This document shows positions 15,552 through 25,665 of a stretch of DNA of 64,000 nt, in pieces. Positions within the stretch are counted from its first letter, which is position 1, and each line of letters starts with the position of its first letter. Source of the DNA: Actinomycetes bacterium (GTDB taxonomy: Bacteria > Actinomycetota > Acidimicrobiia > Acidimicrobiales > JAAEMS01); NCBI GenBank assembly GCA_024225275.1, contig JAAEMS010000146.1, positions 1-64,000 of the forward strand. Reading direction: 5' to 3'. The notes beneath the pieces were generated by a model, which was not told the origin of the DNA, did not search any database, and saw nothing but the letters and a program-made list of their open reading frames with translations. Position numbers and translations under genes: made by a program.

Positions 15552-16532
15552 GTGCTGGGTTTTGTGCTACGGCGACTACTGAACTACTTGATCTTGTTGT
15601 TCTTCGCCACGTCTATGGCCTATCTGATCGCTTCGGTGACCCTCGACCCGACGGCCAATCTGGACCTGACCAACCCCAACGTCAATCGCCAGGCCGTCGA
15701 GAACACCCTGAACCAGTACAACATCAACCCTGAGGTGAGTCCTCTTGTTCGCTACGGGCGGTGGCTCGACGCCGTCGTTACCGACTGGGACTGGGGCTCC
15801 ACCCCCAAGGGTGAGAGCGTCAACGATCTGGTCAGCGTGCGGGCCTGGGTTTCGGTGCGACTGGTGACCCTGGGAACTCTGGTCGGCATCGTCTTCGGGG
15901 TTGGGGTCGGGGCCTGGACCGCGGTTCGGCAGTACTCGGCGACCGACCATGTGGTGTCGGTGGTATCACTGGTGGCCATCTCGACACCGGTTCTGGTGTT
16001 CGCGGTGGTGTTGCAGATCCTGGCCACCGAGTTCAATCAGGCGACCGGTACCCAGTTCTTCGAGTTCATCGGCGAGACCGGTAAGACCGGCGACTACTTC
16101 GGGGCCGGGTTCGTTGATCGCATGCAACACCTGTTGTTGCCAACAGTGTCACTCTCGGTCTTCTCGATCGCCGTCTACTCCCGCTACCAGCGCAACCTCA
16201 TGCTCGACACTCTCGGCGCCGACTACGTGCGCACGGCCCGGGCCAAGGGATTGCCCAAAGGGCTGGCCGTCCGCCGCCATGCCCTCCGGAACGCCATCAT
16301 TCCCATGGCCACCTTCTTTGCCTTCGATGTCGCCACCATCTTCACCGGAGCCGCCGTGACCGAGACCCTGTTCGGGTGGCATGGGATGGGGGAGTACCTG
16401 GTGCAGTCCATTCAACGCCAGGACATCAACGGCATCACCGCCACCGCCGCCTTCTCCGGGGTTTGCGTTCTGGCCGGAGCGACCCTGTCCGACATCCTGA
16501 TCGCGGCCGTCGATCCTCGGGTCCGGACCTAG
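15552..16532 (+). CDS. Oligopeptide-type ABC transporter permease (OppB/DppB family)
   Basis: The 326-residue inner-membrane protein begins with a transmembrane helix (LLNYLILLFFATSMAYLIASV), has a long extracytoplasmic loop to about residue 95, then five more hydrophobic helices. The EAA loop that contacts the ATPase is seen in DYVRTARAKGLPKGLAVRRHALRNAIIP. The C-terminal ETLFGWHGMGEYLVQSI is typical of DppB. It forms the channel with the OppC-like protein encoded 7 bp downstream, driven by the fused ATPase and fed by the lipoprotein at 19797. Start is GTG with AAGGACG upstream. Peptide, nickel or other solute specificity is not readable. Confidence 0.92.
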   Translation: MLGFVLRRLLNYLILLFFATSMAYLIASVTLDPTANLDLTNPNVNRQAVENTLNQYNINPEVSPLVRYGRWLDAVVTDWDWGSTPKGESVNDLVSVRAWVSVRLVTLGTLVGIVFGVGVGAWTAVRQYSATDHVVSVVSLVAISTPVLVFAVVLQILATEFNQATGTQFFEFIGETGKTGDYFGAGFVDRMQHLLLPTVSLSVFSIAVYSRYQRNLMLDTLGADYVRTARAKGLPKGLAVRRHALRNAIIPMATFFAFDVATIFTGAAVTETLFGWHGMGEYLVQSIQRQDINGITATAAFSGVCVLAGATLSDILIAAVDPRVRT

Positions 16533-16539
16533 GAGGACG

Positions 16540-17475
16540 ATGACCGATCTGGCCGAAGACCCGCCGCCCAATACCGATCCGACCGTGGACCAACACGAGG
16601 CCGTGGCGTCTCACCTGACCCGTACCCAACTGGTCCTGCGACGGTTCTGGCGTCCGCTGAGCGCCAAGATCGGGGTTGCTGGCGTCACCTTCATCCTGCT
16701 GCTGACCTTGGCCGGCCCCTTGATCGCCCGCTGGAGCTACGACGAAGTCGACACCACCAGCTTCCTGACCGGTCCCGGCGCCGACCATTGGTTCGGTACC
16801 ACACAGGGCGGTCGCGACGTGTTCGCCATGACCCTCCGGGGCCTGCGCCAGTCGTTGGTCATCGGATTCGGGGTGGCGACGATCCAGGTCTTCCTCTCGG
16901 CTGTCATCGGAGCGGTGGCGGCCTACTACGGCAAGGTCGTCGACCGCACCATCCTGTGGATCGTCGACCTTCTGCTGGTCATTCCGTCGTTTCTGCTGAT
17001 CGCCATCATCTCTCAGCAGTTTGCCGGGAGTCGAGGCTCCTTGACCATGTTCATCGTCCTGTTGGCCGGGTTCGGTTGGATGTTGTCTGCCCGGGTGGTG
17101 AGGGCCATGACCAAGTCGGTCGTCTCCCTCGACTACATCAACGCCGCCAAGTTCATGTCAGTCCCGAGCTGGGTCATCATTTTCAAGCACATCATCCCCA
17201 ATATCTCGTCGTACCTGATCGTCGACTTCACACTCGGCATCGTCCGGGCGGTCATGGCCGAGACGATTCTGTCGTTCTTCGGCTTCGGTGTTCAGCCGCC
17301 GGACACCTCTCTCGGGACCCTGTTGGCCGAGGGGGCGCCGAGAGCCACCACCTCTGGCTGGGTCTTCCTGGCCCCGGCCACCGTTCTCGTTCTGACCCTG
17401 CTCTCGATCAACTTCGTTGGCGACTCCCTTCGTGACGCCATCGATCCCTCTTCCAAATCCGGAGGCAAGGCATGA
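16540..17475 (+). CDS. Oligopeptide-type ABC transporter permease (OppC/DppC family)
   Basis: The 311-residue second permease has a cytoplasmic N-terminal stretch of about 40 residues, then a helix (IGVAGVTFILLLTLAGPLIA). The conserved WFGTTQGGRDVFAMTLRGLRQSL follows at ~85-110, and five further helices come after it. The coupling helix is in SLDYINAAKFMSVPSWVIIFKHIIPN. AGGAGG lies just before the ATG. It overlaps the ATPase gene by four bases (ATGA), so all parts are in one operon. Confidence 0.92.
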   Translation: MTDLAEDPPPNTDPTVDQHEAVASHLTRTQLVLRRFWRPLSAKIGVAGVTFILLLTLAGPLIARWSYDEVDTTSFLTGPGADHWFGTTQGGRDVFAMTLRGLRQSLVIGFGVATIQVFLSAVIGAVAAYYGKVVDRTILWIVDLLLVIPSFLLIAIISQQFAGSRGSLTMFIVLLAGFGWMLSARVVRAMTKSVVSLDYINAAKFMSVPSWVIIFKHIIPNISSYLIVDFTLGIVRAVMAETILSFFGFGVQPPDTSLGTLLAEGAPRATTSGWVFLAPATVLVLTLLSINFVGDSLRDAIDPSSKSGGKA

Positions 17476-19604
17476 CCGCTCCGGTCGAGGACACGCCGAC
17501 ACCGGTTTCTGACCAAACCGCCCTGCCGACCCGGAGCGCCCAGACACCGGTACTGGAGGTCCGCGACCTGCATGTTCGCTTCCCATCAGAGGATGGAGTG
17601 GTTCACGCCGTTCGGGGTGTGAACTTCACCATCGACTCTGGCGAGGTCCTGGGTTTGGTTGGCGAGTCCGGCTCCGGCAAATCCGTGACGTCGATGTCGG
17701 TGATGGGCCTGCTCGACGAGTCGGCGCGCTTCGAGGGCTCGGTCAAGCTGCACGGAACCGAGCTGCTGGGACAGGACGACCGCTGGATGTCGAAGGTTCG
17801 GGGCCTGCAGATGGCCATGGTGTTCCAGGATCCGCTGTCGGCGCTGACTCCCGTGTACTCGATCGGCGATCAGCTGGTCGAGGCCCTGCAGGTCCATCGC
17901 CGGCTGTCGAATCGGGATGCCAGAATTCGAGCGTTGGAGTTGCTCGAATTGGTCGGCATCCCAAACCCCCAGGTGCGGAGCAAGAGCTTCCCCCACGAGT
18001 TCTCGGGCGGGATGCGACAGCGCGTCGTGATCGCCATGGCCATCGCCAACGATCCCGATCTGATCATCGCCGACGAGCCGACCACCGCACTGGATGTCAC
18101 GATTCAGGCCCAGATTCTCGATCTGATCCGGACGGCCCAGCGCGAGACCGATGCTGCGGTGATCATGGTCACCCACGACCTTGGCGTCGTGGCAGGCTTG
18201 GCCGACAATGTGGCCGTCATGTACGCCGGACGGATCGTTGAGCACAGCTCGTCCTCCGATCTCTTCTACCGGAGTCGGATGCCGTACACGATCGGGCTGT
18301 TGGGATCACTGCCCCGCCCCGACCGATCCTCGGATGAGCCTCTCACCCCAATCGAGGGCAACCCGCCGTCGCTACTCAGCCTGCCCTCCGGTTGCACATT
18401 CGTGCCCCGTTGCCCCATCGCCGATGACCAGTGTCGTACGGTCGAACCGCCACTGTTGCCAACCGACCATCCGGACCATCATGCGGCCTGTCACCGGATC
18501 GACTTCATCGTTGGCGGCGGTGATCCGTATGCCGAGCGGGCTCGTCGGGTTGCGGTCGAGGTAGCTGCGGCCAAGAAGCCTGTCGATCGCTCCATCAGCT
18601 CGACGGTGCTGACCGTCAACGGACTGGTCAAGACGTTCCCGCTGACCAGAGGGGCGGTGCTGAAGCGGCGGGTGGGAACGGTCAAGGCCGTCGATGGGGT
18701 CAGCTTCGACGTCCGGGAAGGCGAGACCCTCGGTCTCGTCGGCGAGTCGGGTTGCGGCAAGACAACCACCTTGATGCAGATCCTCGATCTGGAGGCACCG
18801 GAAGCGGGCCGGATCGTCGTTCTGGGGCGAGATGCGGCCTCCCTCGATCGCAAGGAGCGCAAGGAGGTCCGTCGTGATCTCCAGGTGGTGTTCCAGGATC
18901 CAATGGCGTCACTCGATCCCCGCATGCCGATCTTCGACACGTTGGCCGAGCCGCTCAAGCACAACGGTCATCCCAAACACCTGATCGAAGACCGGGTTCG
19001 GGAACTGCTCGATCTCGTCGGGCTGGAAGCAGCCCACGCCAACCGCTACCCCCTGAACTTCTCCGGTGGCCAGAGACAGCGAATCGGTATCGCCCGCGCT
19101 CTGGCTCTCGAGCCGCAGCTGTTGGTTCTCGATGAGCCGGTGTCGGCCCTCGATGTCTCGATCCAGGCCGGCGTGCTGAACCTGCTCGAGAAGCTCCGGG
19201 CCCGTCTGGGTCTGGCGTACCTGATGGTGGCCCACGATCTTTCGGTTGTCCGTCACATCGCCAACCGTGTGGCTGTCATGTATTTGGGGCGCCTGGTCGA
19301 GGTCGGCGACGTCGGCGACGTCTTCGATCATCCCGAGCACCCCTACACCCAGGCCCTACTGTCGGCGATTCCCGTCCCCGATCCCGACCAGGAACGGGCC
19401 CGACACCGTATCCCATTGGACGGCGACCTCCCGTCGCCCGCCAATCCGCCCCCAGGCTGCCATTTTCACACCCGGTGCCCCCTTTTCAAGACGCTGAGCG
19501 AACCCGACCAGGCGCTCTGTCGAACCGAATCACCGATGATCACCGAGATCACCGATGAACGGCAGACGGCGTGTTGGTATCCGACGGCCCGTGCCGTCTT
19601 CTGA
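17472..19604 (+). CDS. Fused ABC transporter ATPase (OppD-OppF type, two nucleotide-binding domains)
   Basis: The 710-residue chain joins two ATPases that are usually separate. Domain 1 (about residues 25-350) has Walker A GESGSGKS, signature FSGGMRQR and Walker B DLIIADEP. It ends with the OppD/F-type C-terminal segment CTFVPRCPIADDQC. Domain 2 (about 375-710) has GESGCGKTTT, FSGGQRQRIG, LLVLDEP and its own C-terminal segment CHFHTRCPLFKT. Both look catalytically complete. The Cys-rich C-terminal segments resemble those that hold an iron-sulfur cluster in some Opp/Dpp ATPases. It powers uptake through the two upstream permeases. Confidence 0.93.
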   Translation: MTAPVEDTPTPVSDQTALPTRSAQTPVLEVRDLHVRFPSEDGVVHAVRGVNFTIDSGEVLGLVGESGSGKSVTSMSVMGLLDESARFEGSVKLHGTELLGQDDRWMSKVRGLQMAMVFQDPLSALTPVYSIGDQLVEALQVHRRLSNRDARIRALELLELVGIPNPQVRSKSFPHEFSGGMRQRVVIAMAIANDPDLIIADEPTTALDVTIQAQILDLIRTAQRETDAAVIMVTHDLGVVAGLADNVAVMYAGRIVEHSSSSDLFYRSRMPYTIGLLGSLPRPDRSSDEPLTPIEGNPPSLLSLPSGCTFVPRCPIADDQCRTVEPPLLPTDHPDHHAACHRIDFIVGGGDPYAERARRVAVEVAAAKKPVDRSISSTVLTVNGLVKTFPLTRGAVLKRRVGTVKAVDGVSFDVREGETLGLVGESGCGKTTTLMQILDLEAPEAGRIVVLGRDAASLDRKERKEVRRDLQVVFQDPMASLDPRMPIFDTLAEPLKHNGHPKHLIEDRVRELLDLVGLEAAHANRYPLNFSGGQRQRIGIARALALEPQLLVLDEPVSALDVSIQAGVLNLLEKLRARLGLAYLMVAHDLSVVRHIANRVAVMYLGRLVEVGDVGDVFDHPEHPYTQALLSAIPVPDPDQERARHRIPLDGDLPSPANPPPGCHFHTRCPLFKTLSEPDQALCRTESPMITEITDERQTACWYPTARAVF

Positions 19605-19796
19605 CAACGATTTCGTGTCGGTCTCACGCGAGAAGCCGCCTCCGCCTCCTTGGACCTCCTGCGAGAGCTAGAGTGCTGCGGAAAGTCAGGGACCGCCTAC
19701 CAGGCGAAGGCTGCTGTGTCTTCATCATGGCCTTGTGGCCGTCCCGTTTATTTGCCGACCAATAGTGTTCAAACCCTGACAAGGAGACCCTACGAG

Positions 19797-21584
19797 ATGC
19801 GCAAACTACTCCATGCGTTGGCCTTGCTGGCCTTTCTCTCATTGGTTGCTGCTGCCTGTGGCAGTGACGGCGATGGGGGCGATGTCCAGGCGGCGGAATC
19901 CGATGCCCAGGGGACGGAATCCGATGCCCAGGGCACGGAATCCGATGCCCAGGGGGCGGAATCCGACGAGAACACCGGCGGCGAGCTGCCCCTGAGTGAC
20001 CTGAACCCGGTTCCTCGTGGCGAACTGGTCCAGGGCGGTGAGCTCCGGTTCGCCGTCTCCTTGCTGCCGAGCAATTGGAACGGTCTGAATGTCGATGGCA
20101 ACACCGTCCCGCTGGACCGCATCGACGGCTTCGTGATGCCGAACAACTGGATCTACGCCGAGGACGCCAGCTTCGAACCCGATCCCGATTTCGTCGAGAG
20201 CTACGAGATCACCGAACCCGATCCCCTGGTCATCACCCTGACTCTGAATCCCAACGCCGTGTGGAACAGCGGCGACGTCATCGATTGGGAGGACTACCAC
20301 GCGATGTGGGCTGCCTGCAACGGGGAGCAGGAGGACTTCAACTGCACTTCGACCGACGGTTTCAACCAGATCACCTCGATCGAGCAGGGTGACAGCCCGA
20401 CCCAGGTCATCATCACGTTCCAGGGTCCCTATCCCGATTGGTCCGCCACCCTGAGCACCGTGTACCCGGCCGAGGGAATGGTCGACGCCACTACCTTCAA
20501 CGGGGCATGGGCCGGAACCGACTTCAACCCCGACTGGCACACCGGCCCGTTCGCCTTCGACGGCCTCAACCAGGCCGAGCGCATCCTCACGCTCGTACCG
20601 AACCCGAACTGGTGGGGTGAACCGCCCCTGCTCGACTCAGTCAGCTTCGAGGAGCTGCAGAACCCGGCCGACGTCCAGGCCTTCGCCAACGGCGAGGTCG
20701 ACGTGGTCGAGACCATGATCGACTCCAACTCCCTGACCCTGGCCCAGAACCGGCCCGACGGCGAGATTCGAACCGCCGGTTCGCTCCAGTGGCGTCACTT
20801 CACCTTCAATTCTGAGAATACCCTCCTGCAAGAACAGGCCGTCCGTCAGGCCATCGTCAAGGCGACCGACCGGGAAGCCATCGCCCAGTCCGACTTGGCC
20901 GGGCTCCCCGTCGATGCCGAACAGCTGATGCTCGGCAACCACTTCTTCATGCCGGGTCAGCAGGGCTATGTCGACAACGCCGGTGACTTCGCCTACGACC
21001 CCGAGGCCGCCATGGCCCAACTCGATGAGGCTGGCTGGGTGCTGCCCGAGGGTGGCAAATTCCGTGAGAAGGACGGCACCCCGCTCGTCGTCGAGTACGC
21101 CATGCTGACCGGGGTGCCCACCTCCGAGAACGAGGGCAAGCTACTCCAGTCCAACCTGGCCGCCGTGGGGATCCAATTGAACCTGATCCCCACTCCGACC
21201 GACGACTTCGTCTCGACGCTGACCGGTGGAACGTTCGGCATCGTGGCCTTCACCTGGCAGGGCACCAATTATCCGATGCGCAACGTCCGACAAATCTACG
21301 GTGCCGCCAGCGAGGGCTCGACCAAGCCCAGCGACTCCAACTTTGCTCGGCTCGTGATTCCCGCGCTCGAGGAGTTGATCCCTCAGATCGATACCGAGAC
21401 CGACATCCAAACCCGGATCGATCTCATCAACCGAGCCGACAGCCTGATCTGGGAGCATGTGCACACCCTGCCGATCTACCGTCGTCAGTCGTTCACCGCA
21501 GTGCCGGAGAATCTGGCCAACTTCGGTGCATCGACCTTCGAGCTCTCGAGCATCCAAGCCGAGGACATCGGCTACGTCGAGTAG
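19797..21584 (+). CDS. Solute-binding lipoprotein of the oligopeptide-type ABC transporter (SBP family 5)
   Basis: The 595-residue protein has a lipoprotein signal peptide (LLHALALLAFLSLVAAACGS, lipobox VAAAC, Cys ~21) that anchors it outside the membrane. A linker follows with three near-perfect 7-residue repeats, ESDAQG(T/A). The family 5 binding domain starts at about residue 75 (GGELRFAVSLLPSNWNGLN) and ends with PIYRRQSFTAVPENLANFG. It captures the solute for the OppBC-DF transporter upstream. AAGGAG stands 10 nt before the ATG. The 192-bp gap after the ATPase gene may contain a separate promoter, so the lipoprotein could be made in excess. Ligand unknown. Confidence 0.92.
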   Translation: MRKLLHALALLAFLSLVAAACGSDGDGGDVQAAESDAQGTESDAQGTESDAQGAESDENTGGELPLSDLNPVPRGELVQGGELRFAVSLLPSNWNGLNVDGNTVPLDRIDGFVMPNNWIYAEDASFEPDPDFVESYEITEPDPLVITLTLNPNAVWNSGDVIDWEDYHAMWAACNGEQEDFNCTSTDGFNQITSIEQGDSPTQVIITFQGPYPDWSATLSTVYPAEGMVDATTFNGAWAGTDFNPDWHTGPFAFDGLNQAERILTLVPNPNWWGEPPLLDSVSFEELQNPADVQAFANGEVDVVETMIDSNSLTLAQNRPDGEIRTAGSLQWRHFTFNSENTLLQEQAVRQAIVKATDREAIAQSDLAGLPVDAEQLMLGNHFFMPGQQGYVDNAGDFAYDPEAAMAQLDEAGWVLPEGGKFREKDGTPLVVEYAMLTGVPTSENEGKLLQSNLAAVGIQLNLIPTPTDDFVSTLTGGTFGIVAFTWQGTNYPMRNVRQIYGAASEGSTKPSDSNFARLVIPALEELIPQIDTETDIQTRIDLINRADSLIWEHVHTLPIYRRQSFTAVPENLANFGASTFELSSIQAEDIGYVE

Positions 21585-21720
21585 GAGTCGATCTGTCTTC
21601 CCCGATCAGCCGGTGTTGAAGGGCACCGTTGCTTGGGGGTCCCAAAGCGGCTCACGTAGCCGGCGAGGTTGACCTGGGCATGCTCGTCTGGCGCGGCCCG
21701 GGCGTTGTAGGCCTCTCCCT

Positions 21721-24700
21721 CTAGAGGGCGGCGATCGCCCTGGTGATTCGCTTCTCCGACACCGAGCCCCGGGTGCCGAGGTGCTGGGCGAACTGGCTGA
21801 CCCGGTACTCCTGCAGCATCCAGCCCACCTCTTCGACGGCCGCGCTCGGGGCCAGCGATCCGGCCAATCGGTCGAACTCGACCTCGAGGGCACGGACCCG
21901 GCTCATGGCGGCCCGATCCCGGTCGGGGGTGTCGGGGAGCTTCTCGAGCCGATGGTTCAGAGCCCGGAGGTAGCGCGCCAGGTCGGTGAGCCGGTCGGCT
22001 CCCAAACCGGTCAGGAATCCGGGGTAGATGAGTCGGCCCAGCTGGTTGCGACCGTCGTCGATGGCCGGGCCGAAGCGCTCGAAGGGAAGGTGGTCGAGTC
22101 GGGTCTCGACCGTCTTCAGCTCGGCCAGGACCTCGATCGACTGACCGGCCACCCGTTCCACCCGTTGGGGCAGTTCACGGTGGGCTCGGTCGAGGAGGGC
22201 CCCGAAAGTGGTGGCGTTCCAGACCGGGCCACCGGCGTCGACCAGGAGGTCGTCGATGGTGGCGCCCAGACAGTCGTCGAACCAGGCGGTAGGTGACTGG
22301 TACGGGCTGGTGATCAGGGTCAGCTTCACCTCGTTGGTGAGCAGGCGACGCAGGGCCTTGGACAGGGAGGGCCGGTTCAGTAAGAGGAGCCGCCGGGTGC
22401 CGCTCCACATGCCGTCGGCCTGTTCGTCGGCGGTGGGCAGGATCCGGACCGCCACCGAGTCGCCGTCGTCGACCAGGGATGGGTAGGCGGTGACCTTGTG
22501 ACCCACCCCTTCGGTCTCGATGGTTCGGGGTAGCTCGCCGATGCTCCATGTGGTCAGGCCGTGCTGTTCGAGGGGATGACCGCCCTCGGCCAGGGAAGTG
22601 CGGACTTCCTGGTCGAGCAGGTCGGCCAGGGCGACCAGGCTGGTGCCCTCGGCGATGGCCACTCCGTCATCACCGATCACGTCGTAGCGGGGGCGCAGGT
22701 GGGCGGGGAGGACGTCGAGGCTGAGGGCGTCGGGCGGTATGGGTTCGCCCCCGGCGCGGGTCAGCTCGCGGCGCAGCACTTCGATGAGGTCTCCGTCGGC
22801 GGGATCGAGTTGGTCCATCAGCGTTTCGACCGTGGTGGGAATGGGCACGAGGTTGCGGCGGACTGGCTTGGGCAGGGACCGGATCAGATGGGTGACGAGT
22901 TCGGAACGCAGCCCGGGGACCAGCCAGGCGAAGGTGGTGTCGGTGAGTCGGGTGAGCGAGTCGACCGGGATCTCGATGGTGAGCCCGTCGGCCTCACCCC
23001 CAGGGTCGAACTGGTAGGTGATGGCTAGTTCGAGGTCCCCGTGGTGCCAGGTCTCGGGGAACCCGTCGTGGTCGATGTCGTCCCCGGCGGTGATCAGGTC
23101 GTCGAGGGTGAGCTCCATCCGGTGAGGGGTGTCGCCGCGGACCCGGTTCCACCAACGGTCGAAGTGGCGGGTCGAGGTGATGTCGTCGGGCAGGCGTTCG
23201 TCGAACCAGGCAATGAGCGCCTCGTGTCCAATCATCAGGTCGCCCCGTCGGAAGCGAGCCTCGAGCTCCTTGGCCTCCTCGATCTGGTCGTGATTCCGGT
23301 GCACGAAGTCGTGGTGGCTGTCCCACTCGCCGCCCACCAGGGCGTGGACGATGAACAGCCAGCGGGCCAGCTCCGGATCGATCCGTCCCAGCTGTACGGT
23401 GCGGTTCGTGGCCAGGGGCAGGCCGTACATCGTCACCGACTCGTGGACGAGGGCGGCGCCCTGGTCCTGGCTCCACCATGCTTCTCCGTAGCTGCGTTTC
23501 AGCAGGTGCTCGCCGGCCCGCTCGATCCACTCGGGCCTGACCCGGGTGATGCCGCGGGCCCACAGACGGTTGGTCTCCACCAGCTCGGCGGCCATCGCCC
23601 AACGGGGCGAGCGTTTGAAGAACACCGAGCCGGGGGCGATGGCGAAGCGGGCTCCCCGGGCGCCGCGGTACTCGAAGCTGTCGGGATCCTTCACCCCCAC
23701 CTGGGAGAGGAGCCCCGACAGGAGGGCCTGGTGAATGGAGTCGGGTTCGGCCGTCTGGGCGTTCTCGCGCCACCCCAGCTCGCGGCACACCTGCTTGAGC
23801 TGGGTGTGGACGTCCTGCCACTCGCGGACCCGGAGGTAGTGGAGGTACTCATCGCGGACCAGGCGACGGAACTGGTTCGAGCTGCGGGCCCGGCGCTCGG
23901 TGTGGAGGTATTCCCAGAGGTTCAGCCAGCCGATGAAGTCGGAGTCGTCGTCGGTGAACCGGGCGTGGAGCTGGGCGGCCTGCTGTTCCTTGCCGGTGGG
24001 CCGTTCGCGGGGATCCTGGATGCTCAGGCCGGCCACGATGATGAGCACCTCGTGGAGACAACCCAACCGGTCGGCCTCCACGAGCATGCGGGCCATGCGG
24101 GGATCGACCGGGAGCTTGGCCAGTTGACGGCCCAAGGATGTGATTCGGTTCTCCTGGGTGCCCGGGCCCAGCGCTCCGAGCTCCTCGAGCAGGGCGACTC
24201 CGTCGCGGATGGCCCGTTTGTCGGGTGGGTCGACGAACGGGAAGGCCTCGACATCGCCCAGGCCCAGGGCGGCCATCTGGAGGATGACCGAGGCCAGGTT
24301 GGTGCGTCGGATCTCGGGTTCGGTGAACTCGTCGCGCCCGTCGAAGTCGTCTTCGGTGTAGAGACGGATGGCGATCCCGGGCCCGATGCGTCCACACCGG
24401 CCCGATCGCTGGTCGGCCGAGGCCTGGGAGATGGCCTCGATGGGTAGGCGCTGGACCTTGGTGCGCCGGTTGAACCGGGAGATCCGGGCCGCCCCGGGAT
24501 CGACGACATAGCGGATGCCGGGCACCGTGATCGAGGTCTCGGCCACATTGGTGGCCACCACCACCCGCCGACCCTTGTGGCCAGCGAACACCCGGTGCTG
24601 TTCTGAGGCTGACAGGCGGCCGAAGAGGGGGAGGATCTCGGTGCTGGGCAGCTCGAGCTCGGTGAGCGCGTCCACCGCGTCGCGGATCTCTCGTTCCCCG

Positions 24701-25665
24701 GAACAGAAGACCAGTACGTCGCCCGAGCCCTCGGTGAAGAGCTCGGTGACCGCGTCGCAGATGGCCTCGTCTTGATCGCGGGCGGGGCCCGGCTGGTTGG
24801 CTTCGGCGGGATCGAGGGGCTGGTAGCGGACCTCGACCGGGTAGGTGCGGCCCGACACCTCGACGATGGGGGCCGCCTCCATCCCGATGGCCGGGCCGAA
24901 GTGGCGGGCGAACTTCTCGGTGTCGATGGTGGCCGAGGTGATGATGACCTTGAGGTCAGGCCGCTGGGGGAGGAGCTGGTGGAGCCATCCCATGAGGAAG
25001 TCGATGTTGAGGCTGCGTTCGTGGGCCTCATCGATGATGATCGTGTCGTAGCGGCTGAGCCGGCGATCACGCTGGACCTCGGCCAGCAGGATGCCGTCGG
25101 TCATCAGCTTGACCATCGTGCGGTCCGAGACCTCGTCGGTGAACCGGACCTGGTAGCCGACCACGCCACCGACCTGGGTGCCCTGGCCGCCCAGTTCCTC
25201 GGCCACCCGCTCGGCGATGGATCGGGCCGCGATCCGCCGGGGCTGGGTATGGCCGATCAGGCCATCGACCCCCCGACCGAGCTCGAGGCACAGCTTCGGG
25301 AGCTGGGTGCTCTTGCCCGAGCCGGTTTCGCCCGCCACGATCACGACCTGGTGGTCGCGGATGGTGTCGAGCAACTCTTGGCGGCGATCGGTGATGGGAA
25401 GCTCGGCCGGGTAGGTGATGTCGAGGTGGTTGGCCGCTCGCGCCTGTGCTCGTGCCTCGTCGCGGACGGTTGGGCCGCCGGCGGCGAGGTCGTCCAGGTC
25501 GCGGGCGATGGTGGCGAGGATGCGGGCCTGACGTTCCGCCTTGTCCACCTTCTCGACCCCACGCAGCCGCTTGCGGAACCGGCGGCGCTCGGCCGCGGGC
25601 AGCTGGTCGACGCGTTCGATCAAAGCGTCGACGGTGAGCGGGGAAGGAGCGGGGGGGGAGGTCAT
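21721..25665 (-). CDS. hrpA: ATP-dependent RNA helicase HrpA-like (DEAH box)
   Basis: The 1314-residue protein has a ~100-residue N-terminal extension, then the DEAH helicase core. Walker A AGETGSGKSTQLPKLCLELG is at 111-130. DEAH is in TIIIDEAHERSLNID, SAT in VIITSATID, and motif VI in QRSGRCGRIGPG. After the winged-helix and HA2 regions comes the long C-terminal part (DUF3418 type) with LVPGLRSELVTHLIRSLPKPVRRNL. HrpA-type helicases act in RNA processing and in resolving stalled or collided ribosomes. The gene is full length. The MarR gene stops 4 bp into its start codon, so the two are co-transcribed. Confidence 0.95.
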   Translation of the reverse strand: MTSPPAPSPLTVDALIERVDQLPAAERRRFRKRLRGVEKVDKAERQARILATIARDLDDLAAGGPTVRDEARAQARAANHLDITYPAELPITDRRQELLDTIRDHQVVIVAGETGSGKSTQLPKLCLELGRGVDGLIGHTQPRRIAARSIAERVAEELGGQGTQVGGVVGYQVRFTDEVSDRTMVKLMTDGILLAEVQRDRRLSRYDTIIIDEAHERSLNIDFLMGWLHQLLPQRPDLKVIITSATIDTEKFARHFGPAIGMEAAPIVEVSGRTYPVEVRYQPLDPAEANQPGPARDQDEAICDAVTELFTEGSGDVLVFCSGEREIRDAVDALTELELPSTEILPLFGRLSASEQHRVFAGHKGRRVVVATNVAETSITVPGIRYVVDPGAARISRFNRRTKVQRLPIEAISQASADQRSGRCGRIGPGIAIRLYTEDDFDGRDEFTEPEIRRTNLASVILQMAALGLGDVEAFPFVDPPDKRAIRDGVALLEELGALGPGTQENRITSLGRQLAKLPVDPRMARMLVEADRLGCLHEVLIIVAGLSIQDPRERPTGKEQQAAQLHARFTDDDSDFIGWLNLWEYLHTERRARSSNQFRRLVRDEYLHYLRVREWQDVHTQLKQVCRELGWRENAQTAEPDSIHQALLSGLLSQVGVKDPDSFEYRGARGARFAIAPGSVFFKRSPRWAMAAELVETNRLWARGITRVRPEWIERAGEHLLKRSYGEAWWSQDQGAALVHESVTMYGLPLATNRTVQLGRIDPELARWLFIVHALVGGEWDSHHDFVHRNHDQIEEAKELEARFRRGDLMIGHEALIAWFDERLPDDITSTRHFDRWWNRVRGDTPHRMELTLDDLITAGDDIDHDGFPETWHHGDLELAITYQFDPGGEADGLTIEIPVDSLTRLTDTTFAWLVPGLRSELVTHLIRSLPKPVRRNLVPIPTTVETLMDQLDPADGDLIEVLRRELTRAGGEPIPPDALSLDVLPAHLRPRYDVIGDDGVAIAEGTSLVALADLLDQEVRTSLAEGGHPLEQHGLTTWSIGELPRTIETEGVGHKVTAYPSLVDDGDSVAVRILPTADEQADGMWSGTRRLLLLNRPSLSKALRRLLTNEVKLTLITSPYQSPTAWFDDCLGATIDDLLVDAGGPVWNATTFGALLDRAHRELPQRVERVAGQSIEVLAELKTVETRLDHLPFERFGPAIDDGRNQLGRLIYPGFLTGLGADRLTDLARYLRALNHRLEKLPDTPDRDRAAMSRVRALEVEFDRLAGSLAPSAAVEEVGWMLQEYRVSQFAQHLGTRGSVSEKRITRAIAAL

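Noticed and set aside
23041-24447. 468-codon plus-strand open frame
   Set aside because: Antisense shadow of the HrpA helicase gene.
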